From contig NW_005178943.1 in NCBI RefSeq assembly GCF_000350225.1, forward strand, positions 1 to 64,000: a stretch of DNA of 64,000 nt, read 5' to 3'. Position numbers and translations under genes: made by a program. Shown in pieces: positions 10,654 to 21,053 of this stretch (positions are counted from its first letter, which is position 1; every line of letters begins with the position of its first letter). The notes below the pieces were generated by a model that saw only the letters and a program-made list of their open reading frames with translations, was not told the DNA's origin and ran no database searches. The DNA is from Chondrus crispus (Eukaryota > Rhodophyta > Florideophyceae > Gigartinales > Gigartinaceae).

Positions 10654-13600
10654 CTATCCCACTTGCGCGTGCCCGACTTGCGGCGGCAAGGGTAACTTCT
10701 TCCTTCGGAAATACGTGACGGCCGCACTGCGGGGTAACTGCTCAATGGGCTCCCACGTCCCGTCCTCGGGCGTATAGCCGTACCATTCCACCTTGAGAAT
10801 CAAATTACCATTTTGATACTCGTGGTCGGCGACCCGATCGATTACGTATTCCGTGTTCTCCGTTTCCTCTCCTTTCTCTGAACTGTTCCCTTCCCCCTCC
10901 TGAAGATCTTCCAACTCGTCCTCTTCTCTGGACTTTCCGAAATCGCGTAGGTCCGGAGATGTCTCCGCTGTCGGCGTTTGACCAACTAAATTGTCCTGGT
11001 CCCTTGACGTAGGCGCACGGGTGTGAGGACATTCCTCGTCCTCCATTACCTCTCCTTCCTCGTTTAACTCCGGTTCTCCCAGGAACTGTAGCGCTTGAAG
11101 TAGGCCAGTTATCGGCGCATAGTCCATCGGGCTTGGGGCTAACTCCACCCTGCCTCGCGATACGCGTTCCTCCTGATCGCCAATGGCAATGACTACCGTA
11201 TGTTGATCCGATCTTCTGACGTGATAAGGTCCTGTAGCGACTTGTGCCAGTTTGTGTTTCGGTTCGCTAGCCGTGCCCTGCTCCTTCCGGAGGAACACGT
11301 AGGACCCCGGTGGGATCTCATATTGCGGCTTGCGAAGGCCTGCGTCGAAATTTCGCTTGTACCGGGCTTGTTCCTTCCGCAAACTCCTATCGGCGCCTGG
11401 CATTAGGCTCTCCAACCACGACTGCCATTTCAGGTAGTATGCTCGTGACGAGCTAAAGTTCTCCAAAGTTGGTTGCGCTTGTAACGCAATGCTTCTCGGC
11501 GCCCGAGCTAACACCAGCTCGAAGGGCACAATGATCGTAGTTCGATGAACTTGCGTGTTGTATGCGAACGTCACAGCGTCGGTAAATAAGTCCCAGTCCT
11601 TGTGATGCTCTCCAACATATTTTCGCAACGCGGAAGTCAGCGTGCGGTTAAACCTCTCAACTTGGCCGTTGGCTTGCGGGTGGTACGAAGTCGTGAACAC
11701 ATTGCGTATGCCGAGAATTCGGCGGACATTCTGAAAGAACCGGGCCGTGAACTGTGTTCCATTGTCGGACAGCAGCTTGACCGGCGGTCCGTACACGAAT
11801 ACCCAATGGTGAACGAAGGCTTGTGCGATGTGCGTCGCTGATATCTTCTTCAACGGTACGGTTCGTACCAGTTTCGAGTATCGATCGCTGATCACGAGAA
11901 TGTACCGATTTCCTCGTTTAGTTGTAATTAGCTCGCTGAGGATGTCGATGGCGACAAACTCCAGCGGAGCTTTGGGCGTGAACAGCTTCATTTCCTTCGT
12001 GTTTCTTCTTAACTTCACCCTTTCCTGCGCACATGCGGCGCAATTCTTCGCGACTGCATAGCAGTCTAGGGCCATCGTAGGCCAATAAAAATATCTTCTC
12101 AGAGTCTTGTAAAGTTTCCTGCCTCCCGGGTGGCCTGCCAATTTGCGTAATGGCTTAACCCTAGAACGCGGTCCCTTAACGATTGTGGTATCACTACTTG
12201 TACAAACTCCGCTGCAGATCGGCATAGAGTTCTTTCGAGTTCCTCGGTCTCCGTGCTGAACGTTCTCACCTTTCCGGCGTCCATTTCTTCGTTGATGCGG
12301 TTGCAGAAGCGGTCGACGGCTTGCTCGCGAATGAGCTCCTCCGGAGTGACAGCTTGGAATTGATCGAGGCGCTCAGCGGCGGTCCCCCCCCTCAAGAGCG
12401 AAGACGTCGTCTAACGCGTCAAAACTGTCCTCGTCCTCCACCGTTCCCTCGGCCGGTTCGGCCATAAAGCATGGAATTTCGTGGTCGATTTCGTCGACGG
12501 TTTCTCCTGCGGTCCGTAATCTTGACAGGGCATCGGCTTGGCTGTTCGTCTTGCCCTTCTTGTGCTTGATTTCGAAATCAAATTCCGAGAGGCGTAGCCT
12601 CCATCGGATTAATCTCCCGCTGGGGTCGGTTACGTTCATCAACCACCTCAATGAGGCATGGTCGGTATGCACAATGAAGTGCTCGCCATATAGATACGGT
12701 CTTAAAGTCTGTACGGCCCAAATTACCGCTAGACATTCTTTTTCTGATTCAGAATAGTTTCTCTCGGCTGCGGATAACGTTCTTGAAAAGAACCCGATGG
12801 GTTTACGTTGCGCATCCAGATGCGTTTGAAATAATGCAGCGCCGATTTGATAGTCGCTTGCATCGGTGTCTACCGAGTATGGTAGGTTCTTCTTCGGCAG
12901 CGCCAACACCGGTGGCGCCAAGATAGCGTCCTTGAGCTTATGAAAAGCTTTTTCGCACGGTTCGTCGAATCCTTCCCACTGGACCGGTTGTCCCTTCTTC
13001 AACAGTTGATTGAGCGGATGCGCGATTTTCGCATAATGCGGAACGAATCTGCGGTAGACATTACAAAGTCCCAAAAAGCTCCTGAGCTGGGTCTGCGTTT
13101 GAGGGTACCTCACTTGTTCCAATGCGACGGTTCGCGCAGCGTCCACTTCCAATGTACCTGGCCGAACGACATGGCCCAGGTACTTGATCTTTTCGACGAA
13201 AAATTCACACTTGCGAAGCTTGAGCTTCACACCTGCCTTCTCCAATACAGAAAGTATTTCATCCACGTGCACGATGTGCTCCTCCCACGACTTGCTAAAA
13301 ATTATTATGTCGTCCAGATACACCAAACAGCACTTCCACCGGAACGGAGAGAGCAGGATATCCAGCGCTCTCTGAAACGTCGCTGGCGCGTTGGTAAGCC
13401 GGAAGGGCATTCTTGAAAAACGGTAGAGTCCTGAGTGACACGAAAATGCGGTCTTGTCGCGGTCGCGCTCAGGGATAGGCATCTGCAAATATCCCGAGAT
13501 CGCGTCCAACGCGGAGAAAACCTTGGTGTCACCAAGCGAGTCCAGGCACTCATCCATGCGCGGTAAAGGGTACGTGTCCTTTACCGTTACCGCGTTTAAA

Positions 13601-14764
13601 CGGCGATAGTCTACGCAAAAGCGCATCGATCCGTCCGGCTTCGGCACTAATAAAACGTGCGACGCCCATTCTGACTGCGCCGGTTCGATGACTCCTGCTT
13701 CTAACATCTTCTGTACGTCTGCGTCCTCGACCTCCCGAGCCTTTGGACCGGCTCGGTAGGGAGCTTGTGCAATTGGCCTTGTATCCGGGGCCAGTTCAAT
13801 CCGGTGGACCGTGGTGTTGATCTCACCGAGGGTCCCATCCCACATGCGGGAATATTTTTCAACATTCGACGGAATCTTTCGCGCAGCCGGTCCGGCACGT
13901 GGCTCAGGTCGAGTTCCTCCACGTCCGGCGGGGGAGGCTCAATCCGCCGCTCCGGCTTTGTAGTTGCCGTCGCGAAGAGCCTTTCCTCCCGTTCTACTTG
14001 CTGGTCCTGGCGATCTTGATCCGACGGTTCGCATCTTGTCTCGCCCGTAGGCGTCTTGGTGGAATTAGGAAAAATTTCCTTCTTCCTTTCTTGAACTCCG
14101 AGAACTTCACCAATGGTAGTTTTGCTCTCGAGCGCGGCTCTCGGGTGCGGTAATAATTCTGCCACCACTTGGCCTTTTTGCACCCTGACAGGGTACGCCC
14201 TAAAATTCGCGACGAGTAAACGAAATGGCCTGTCAGGCTCAACCTGAACGACACCATTCGTGCACGTCAACCCATGCCTTTCGTACAACGACGAGTACGG
14301 CTGAACCACAAACAAGCCCGCCCTCTTCGAGGTGCATTCCACGACGCGTTGCGTCCCTGGCTCGATAGTCGTGGCTCTTGCCACTTTTACCTTAGGGGAA
14401 ATTCGCTTCACCTTTCCATCATTCTCGTCCTCTCCCGGGACGAGATTCTTCTTCCCTTTTCTCGTCAAGAACCGTCTAACTATCGGAACCTCCGAGAAAT
14501 CCGCCAACTCAACCGTTTTCTTCCTTGGATAAATGGCTTCCACAAACCGGTCACAGTAGTCCGCGCCTAGAATTAGCGGGACGGCTAGTTTTTCGCATAC
14601 AATAAATTCGGCTGCGACCACAAATTTTCCAAGCCTCACAGGCATTCTAATCGTGCCGAGAGTCCGGAGTGTCCTATTGTTCGCGTCGCCAATGTCTTGG
14701 GTCGGTCCGTAGGACACTAGAGATTCCATTCCAGCCGGGAGTTCCGATTTTCGCACAAGGTTTG
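10654..14764 (-). pseudogene. pol: outer chromovirus pol, 3' part: protease end, RT, RNase H, integrase, chromodomain
   Basis: Reading leftward, the frame resumes at 14764 with LVRKSELPAG, directly continuing the protease cut at 29096. RT carries CVDYRRLNA and YLDD (~13310), RNase H starts at VDTDASDYQIG (~12870), and integrase has the zinc-binding start (CAACAQ) followed by the D-D-E core (AIDIL, SDNGTQF, NGQVERFNR). A chromodomain ends the protein (YVIDRV...VEWYGY...TWEPIEQL, ~10730-10850) and would guide integration to marked chromatin. The polyprotein needs three frame changes: near 13845 in an A-run, near 12385 in a run of seven or eight G (minus strand), and near 12145 in an A-run. Each is explained by one missing base in a homopolymer. 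The copy is therefore inactive as sequenced, unless these are consensus errors. Confidence 0.9.
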
Positions 14765-15434
14765 TGTAGCATAAACACCCCCAGCGATAGGGGTGTATGC
14801 GCAGTTCGACCGAGACCCCGTCCGATCGGGAAGACGGGGGTGAAGCAGGACACCAGCTAACGGCACCGGGCAGCGGGCCCGGGTAGCGTGGTAGAGCGGG
14901 AACGGGGAGGACGCCGGTACGCGCGAACGGTTCGACGTCTCGACGCCCCGGCGCGGTACTGGGTAACGATCCAGTACCGACGGGCGGAGGCGGAGCCGAC
15001 TCGTGGGCGTACCGCGCGCGTCCTCAACCCGCGCTCGGTGCCGCTCTAAGGTAGTTAGCGAGCGCTACCTTAGAATAAGCGGGAAGTCGGACCTTGACGG
15101 TCGGTGGGTGACAAGTCCGTGCTTGTCCTCCTCCACCGCCGCCGGTCCGCTCCATATTTAATGTACATAATAACCTATCATAATAGTACAGTACCAATGT
15201 ACTGTAGCGACGTACTGTAGCGGTCAGTCGACACTGTAATACTGTCAGCCATCGGGGCTGACAGTACACGTGTGTGTGTGCGCTCTTCGGTCCCGCGCGT
15301 ACACGTGTACACGTGCACTCCCTGTACTCGGGGTTACACGTGGTGGTACTGTAGAGCATCGAGCTCTACAGTAACCGATCCGATTCTGAGTTGATCTAAT
15401 CTAAAATAAAGCCCCAGGGGGGGGTTATACTACA
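14765..15434 (-). repeat. 3' LTR of inner chromovirus, rich in perfect hairpins
   Basis: Paired with 28426-29095. Several inverted repeats sit inside: ggtactgg/ccagtacc (14955-14978), ctaaggtag/ctaccttag (15046-15073), actgtcagcc/ggctgacagt (15241-15265) and tactgtagagc/gctctacagta (15347-15373). Alternating gtgtac-type sequence lies near 15270-15320. Confidence 0.95.
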
Positions 15435-15450
15435 CGGCCCCCCCCTTAAA
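15435..15450 (-). other. polypurine tract of inner chromovirus
   Basis: The minus strand reads taaggggggggccg and abuts the 3' LTR, the expected place for plus-strand DNA priming. Similar tracts recur at about 20391-20404 and 21045-21055. Confidence 0.75.
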
Positions 15451-15493
15451 CGGGGACGTCGGCGTCCACGGGTGCTTGTAGAGAGGGGACAAC

Positions 15494-18166
15494 ATGTCCG
15501 GCCACGCCGTCTATACGGTCGATTCCGCTCTGCCTGTCGACTCTGCTCCCTGCTCGCTATCCTCCGTGTTCTGTCTCGCACCTCCCTACGCGCGCGCAGG
15601 TCATTCCTCCTCCCCTTCTGGGGACGACGAATTCGTCGTCACTCCGTCACCCCTGCCCCCTTTCCGGCGCGCGATCCTGCGTGTGCCCTCCGGGCTGGTT
15701 CTTGTCATCACCCTACTACCCCCGTCGTGGGAGTCCGCCCTCGTTCATCCGGCCTCAGCTCGGTCGGCTCCCTCTCCCGTCCTTCCTCACGGGCTCGTCA
15801 CCTCTGTCGGTCGCGTACTCGGTTCGCGCGTCCCGTGTCTCCCTATGTCGTCCCTCATCCCTTCTCGGGGCGGTCCCTCGCTCCCTCTGCCCCCGCCTGG
15901 CAGTAGATCGAGCACGCCGGTTGTCTGCCCCTTGACCACTGAGGACCCCACCTCCGCCGAGAAGGGAGGTGCCGATTCGTCGGCTCCCCCGCCATGGTGG
16001 CCTCCGCGTCCCTTCCGGAAGTCCCGGGGGGGTCGCGCCTCTACCGTGTCCGACGAGTTATGCCCCCCGCCTTCCATCATCCCGCTGCCAGATGCTCGTC
16101 CGGTGACTGGGGCCTCGGTGTCGCTTCGACCTAAGCGTGTTGACGACGCGGTCGGCCCATCCGGTGGAGACCTCATGACGGGGCCCCGCGGTGGCCCGTA
16201 CGACCCCGGGGAGGGCTGGCATGAGGCCTTTGGCAGCTGCCGGCATCCCGGTGCGCCGCGCGCTGCCCCCCGCCTCGACGAGGGCGGAGAGAGGGAGGCG
16301 TCCAACACCTCCACGAGGTGGCTGGGGGTGCCCTTGGAGCGGTCAATCCCGCTACCGCTCGGTCGCTTGACATACGCGTGGCGACGCCATGCGCGGGCGA
16401 GCGTCACCGTGGGCGAGCTGCTGTCAAGGGAGTCCCTACGTCCTGACCTTCTACGAATTCGGTCCATATACGAAGGAGGGCTGACCAAAGGGGCCTCCTT
16501 GGCGCTGGGTCGCCTCCTCGCCGAGGGCGGTGGCGCTCCTTACCAACTACCCGACGAGATTCCTAGAGATAGGACTTGCGCTTTTTGCGTGGAAGAGGTC
16601 GAGTATGTCGACCAGATGTCGGCGTACCTCTTCCACCGGGGCCCCCGTGGTCCCCCTCGCTTCATTCTCCCGGAGGTCACCGGGCTCTACGTCGGCCCCC
16701 GTCCGCGCACTTGCTCTAAGGCGCGAGCGGCCCTCCAGAAGTCCGCATGTTCCCTCATGCGGATTCACTACATTGCCCTGGCGCCCAACGATTGGGCGAC
16801 TTACCGGCACCGCGGGGAAGAGGACGGGCGCGTGTTCCCGTCCGCCTCGTTCTCCCCGGGCTTGTCGAGAAGCGATTTCCCTGAGCTTCCGCCGGTCGTA
16901 GGGGAGTCGCTCCCCTCGTTGGGAGTTCACCCGTTACTCCCCTACGTCTTGAAGCACTTCGGCTTCGCCTGCGGTGACCCGAAGCACCCGGTTTTCGATT
17001 ACCTCGCGTACAACGTAGAGCGAGAATGGGCGTGGTGTCTCGGTAACGCCTTCATGAATGAGGTCTCTCTCCACGGGCGTGCTTTCGTGCCACCCGTGGG
17101 GGTACTCTCCCTCCTTGGGCGAGTGGCGCTATCCCTTCCGGACGTTGCCATGCATCCTCTCGAGCGTGGCTCACCGTGTGTGGCCTGGTCGTACTCCTCT
17201 GTACTAGACCTGATGCACCGCGCCGGTGCGGTGCCCGAACGTAATCGTCGTTCTTGGACGGACTACACGACAGGGACTCGGAGCCTCTTTCTCGCGTATG
17301 ACCATCGGAGCGACTCCTTCGTGACCCGTCCAAGCGTCCCCACCTCAGGCCCGTCCCAAGGCAAGGGAGGCGTCGGGTCTACGGTGCGCGAGGCGCGTCG
17401 GAAGCGGTATCGTGACCTGGACGGCGAGCTTCCCGCAATCGCGTTGGCCAGGGTGGGCGTGCCGTCGGTGCTTCCCAAGGCGGGTCATGATACTGCGTCG
17501 GGGTCCCCGTTGCCCCCTCTGCCTTCCCTTGGCTCCGTCGGTTGCCTCGGTGCCCAACGGAACACCGCGTTGACCCTTGACGTAGCTCGCGACGAGCTCA
17601 CCGCAATCCCCAGGTTGTCTCGCGCCCTGGGGAGTCTGGTCGATAGGGCTTGGACTGTAGAGGGACTACTCCGTACCCTCACGAGCTGGTATGTCGAACG
17701 TAGCAGCGAAGCGCGCCGTCTCGGGGCGGAACGACAGGCGTTTGCCGCAGAGCGTGACTCCCTCGCGGAGCAGCTCCGCGGCTCTCAGGATGAGCTGAAG
17801 GTTCTACGAGAGTCGTCCTCCCTACAGGCGAGTGGTCTCCGGCGCGCGGCGTCCGATCGCGATAGATACCGCGGCGAGCGGGACGCCCTCAGGGCCGAAC
17901 GCGTCGCCCCGTCGGCCGTGAGCCTTCCTCGCCCGGTGCCACGCCAGGGCCTTCGAGACCCTTACCAGAGTGGCGAGCTCGGCTCTTCGATGGCCGACGA
18001 ACCCGCGACTTCGGCCAACCCAGCTCGCGGGTGGACAACGCATGGCGTAGTCGCCCTTCCACCGCTTCACGAGACGGAGGCGGACATGCCTTCGCACCCC
18101 AGCTATTGTCCTCCGACGGGGATTGCTTCCGGTTCGTTGGCGCCCTCAAACGGTACGATCCGTTGA
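15494..18166 (+). CDS. antisense ORF of inner chromovirus, 890 aa, unknown function, C-terminal coiled coil
   Basis: ATG 15494 lies 60 bp inside the element from the 3' LTR, on the strand opposite gag-pol. Residues 1-270 are Pro/Ser/Gly-rich and probably disordered. A central region (~280-600) is denser in Trp, Tyr and hydrophobics (for example NVEREWAWCLGNAF). Residues ~690-800 form a charged coiled coil (ERQAFAAERDSLAEQL and onward). No enzyme signature, signal peptide or membrane span was recognised. GC-rich third codon positions and a long open frame argue that it is or was coding. The frame ends at 18166; a +1 frame overlapping the end gives an alternative tail ending at 18203. It occupies the same place as the outer element's antisense ORF, so the pair may be a lineage-specific accessory gene. 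Confidence 0.6.
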   Translation: MSGHAVYTVDSALPVDSAPCSLSSVFCLAPPYARAGHSSSPSGDDEFVVTPSPLPPFRRAILRVPSGLVLVITLLPPSWESALVHPASARSAPSPVLPHGLVTSVGRVLGSRVPCLPMSSLIPSRGGPSLPLPPPGSRSSTPVVCPLTTEDPTSAEKGGADSSAPPPWWPPRPFRKSRGGRASTVSDELCPPPSIIPLPDARPVTGASVSLRPKRVDDAVGPSGGDLMTGPRGGPYDPGEGWHEAFGSCRHPGAPRAAPRLDEGGEREASNTSTRWLGVPLERSIPLPLGRLTYAWRRHARASVTVGELLSRESLRPDLLRIRSIYEGGLTKGASLALGRLLAEGGGAPYQLPDEIPRDRTCAFCVEEVEYVDQMSAYLFHRGPRGPPRFILPEVTGLYVGPRPRTCSKARAALQKSACSLMRIHYIALAPNDWATYRHRGEEDGRVFPSASFSPGLSRSDFPELPPVVGESLPSLGVHPLLPYVLKHFGFACGDPKHPVFDYLAYNVEREWAWCLGNAFMNEVSLHGRAFVPPVGVLSLLGRVALSLPDVAMHPLERGSPCVAWSYSSVLDLMHRAGAVPERNRRSWTDYTTGTRSLFLAYDHRSDSFVTRPSVPTSGPSQGKGGVGSTVREARRKRYRDLDGELPAIALARVGVPSVLPKAGHDTASGSPLPPLPSLGSVGCLGAQRNTALTLDVARDELTAIPRLSRALGSLVDRAWTVEGLLRTLTSWYVERSSEARRLGAERQAFAAERDSLAEQLRGSQDELKVLRESSSLQASGLRRAASDRDRYRGERDALRAERVAPSAVSLPRPVPRQGLRDPYQSGELGSSMADEPATSANPARGWTTHGVVALPPLHETEADMPSHPSYCPPTGIASGSLAPSNGTIR

Positions 18167-21053
18167 ACGCTCGGGTCTACCGACGATTACGCGGCACCCT
18201 TTGACAGCTCCCTCTGGTAAAAGCCCCCAAGGCATTTTCTTGTCCTTTGCTCCTCGACGTGCGTTATCGATTTCTCCCCTCGGCCTACACCGCGGCCTCG
18301 CTTGTAGCACGACCCTCCCCGATGGGCTGTGCTCGACGCGGTCCCTTCGTCCGTATAAGCTAGCGACGTACGCACGGGAGTCGCTGAGGGGGCAACCGGT
18401 CGCCTTGCTCTCTCGTGGATTAGATGAGCTGCGCCGTACGGTGGTTAGAGCCCCGTCTCAGGCACTTCCCCTCCTCGGCTTCTACGCGTCACCCTCGTAC
18501 GACGGGAGGGCGCTGCGTGATGTGCCCTGTCTCGTGAGGCGTCTGTGCCCGCGTGCGCGGCGGCAACGTCGACGGTCGGGCGTACTGCGCCGTTTCGCGT
18601 GGCCTCCCTTTCTCTGTCCGCCTCCCTCTCCGTCCTCCGCCTGCCGGCGACCTCTTCGTTCGGTCCAAAGGGCACGGCGTGTCCGGAGGAGGGGCGCAGA
18701 GACCGAGAGACGCAGGGAGCTCGGACGTGAGGGTGGTCAAGCCCGAGCGGAATTAACGAGCTCCCATTGGTCGGTCTGCTCTTACGCGGTTGAGGAGCGC
18801 ACATGGGCGATTTCTGGGGTACCCAATTTAACGATGTCCCATTGGCCGGACGATCCCCGACTCCTTCTGCCCAACGTGATGTGTGTGCGGAGCGCAGTTA
18901 CTTCTCCTCCTCGCCCCCCCTTTGCGCGCAGTCGGTGCCTTTCCCGAGTGGGAGGCGAGTAGAGGGGGGGGTGCCACGCCGTGCAGCTGGGCGGCGGAGC
19001 GTAGCCGCGTGGCCGAAGCTAGTGATGGGTTGCCGAAGGAGAGTGTAATGCGGGAACACTCAGAATGATGCACGAGAAGAGGCGTCGTCCCCGTCGACCA
19101 CCACGCACTTCCCCACGATGGCCTCCTGACGCAAGCCCACCGTCAGGTTCTCAACGTCCTTGCTTTTCAGCAGCACATACATCTATCCTGCATCTGAGCG
19201 TGCCAACCGCGTTGACGTTCGCGACCCGCGCTCCGGTCCTCAGATTCACGGCTAGCGGCAAGGTGAGGGCCTGACATTTCTGCTCGTCGCAGTGGCGTCG
19301 CTAGCCAACTGACTCGCGGGCTTGCCTGCGTTCAGCGCCTCTGCGAGGGAGTCGTCGACGTTGGGGTCCGGTTCTAAGCATCGTGCCCGTGAGGGGACGC
19401 GGGATCTTCTTCTGATCGGAGATCGTGTTCTCGCAGTCAGCCTCCGATCGACCATGAAGTCGTCCACGAGCCTTCGGTCCCCCCTTGCGCGCACCGACCT
19501 GAGTTGTCGGTGGTACCGAAGCTGCCGTTCGAAATCAACAGCCCGGAGGTAACAATTTCGGTGTTGCTCGTCTCCTGTGCGGCCTCCTCGGAGGTGATGT
19601 CATTATCGACACACCCTCGATCTTCAACGCCCGTGACAATCTTAGACCTTTTGAGGCGACGTGTCCGTGGCACGGCATCTGACGACGTTTTCGGGGTGCG
19701 GGGTACGGTCGCGCAGGTTATTCTTCTCGCCGTCGCTGTGCGCTGGCGCAGCGCGCCGTTTTCTTGCGTTTCTTCCCTCTTCTGCGGGGGCGGCGTCTTC
19801 TTGCTGCGCCGAGGCCAGGGTAAGCGTCTTAGTCTGCTCCTCTCTGAGCGTCGTAGTTGGGGTTGCGGGTTCGCCGGATGTTGGTCGTCGGTACCCGTCC
19901 CTCCTTTCGGCCATAGGCCGCCTGTTCGCAACCGCGGTTCGCGATCTGCACAGAGAGAGAGGTTACTGACGTAGGGTCCCCTGGGGGAGGCGTCTTCCAG
20001 CGCCGTTCGCCGTTGGTGGCGGAGGTTGGAGTGCGCGGAAGCCCTCCCTACCGCGCTCGTCTTCTCCTCAACGGTAGTCCTCCGCTCCTCCGTTGGTCGA
20101 GGGAGCACGGATTGGGTTCGAAGCTCGACCTGTGCTCGGTCGGCAGTGCGCGCTAGGAAGGTTAGAGGAAAAAACCAGTCTGGCGGCTCGCCGCACGTCA
20201 GTATTTCGAAGCACCCGCTCGATGCGAGCGTGGGATTCAACCTCGCGCGTGCCTCCCTTCCCGGTCAGGGGGCGGACGTGTGTACCTTCCGGTGGTACCT
20301 GTTGTACCCTAGCTCAGCGCCGTCCGCCTTCTCCTTGCTTTTCGTATGGCGTACAGTGCCCCAGGACGCGGCGCACGTGCCGGTGTAATTTATCCCCCCC
20401 TTAAGTTTTCCGTTATTTTCGGGGTACGGTGGCGGCAGTGATTTGGTGATGACGCGATCGGTGTTGGTGCATGGCGCGCATCTGGCGCCGCTCACGTGTA
20501 ACGTTCTCATCTCCCCGTATCATTACGGGGCATGTCTCGGCGGCGGTTTTGAAATGTCTCTCGTCCGTGCGCACATATTGGTGCCCCTCCGACTGAGTTG
20601 CTCTCGCTTCCTCGCTCTTATTGAACGGCCCTAGCGTGCGTTCTCCTGACGCCGCTCCCCTCGCCTGCGCGTCTGCCTGCGCGTTTCGTGCGTCTTCTCG
20701 CGCACGACCCACACCGGGAGGGTCATGATCCGGTCTTCTGCCGGGCTGTATAACCCGGATGCTGATTGATGGCTCGCCGTGAGCCTCCACCTTCTCGGAT
20801 ATTCCGAGACGCAAGCGACGGGCATTCTGGTCCCTAGCTCCGCCCACCGAGGGGCTCTCGTGATTTCAGGCAGTTCGTACTGTCCTGTTCTTATGTCTCG
20901 CGTCCTTGACGTACGAGAAGTCAAGATGCCTTGACTTGAACACGTCCCCGGCTGTGACCCTCCGATAGGGTCCACCGTCCTCCTTCGCTTCCCCTTTTAG
21001 TCTGTTCGTGCAGGCTGGGGTTAATCCGCGAAGGAGCGGTTGAGGGCCCCCCC
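18167..21053. other. internal region of inner chromovirus without a supported gene
   Basis: About 2.9 kb between the antisense ORF and the pol stop. Long open frames occur on both strands but look like GC-rich by-products, without recognisable domains. Two polypurine-like tracts (minus strand) lie at ~20391-20404 and 21045-21055; the second is next to the pol stop and resembles the LTR-proximal tract and the bases beyond it. Confidence 0.55.

Noticed and set aside
18120..18205. DGDCF motif in the +1 frame at the end of the inner antisense ORF, like OTU proteases
   Set aside because: The frame stops ~20 codons later and no downstream catalytic His segment was seen; probably an alternative tail or chance.
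19437..20240. 267-codon minus-strand frame inside the inner element
   Set aside because: Low-complexity Arg/Thr/Pro content and overlapping open frames on the plus strand; no motif.
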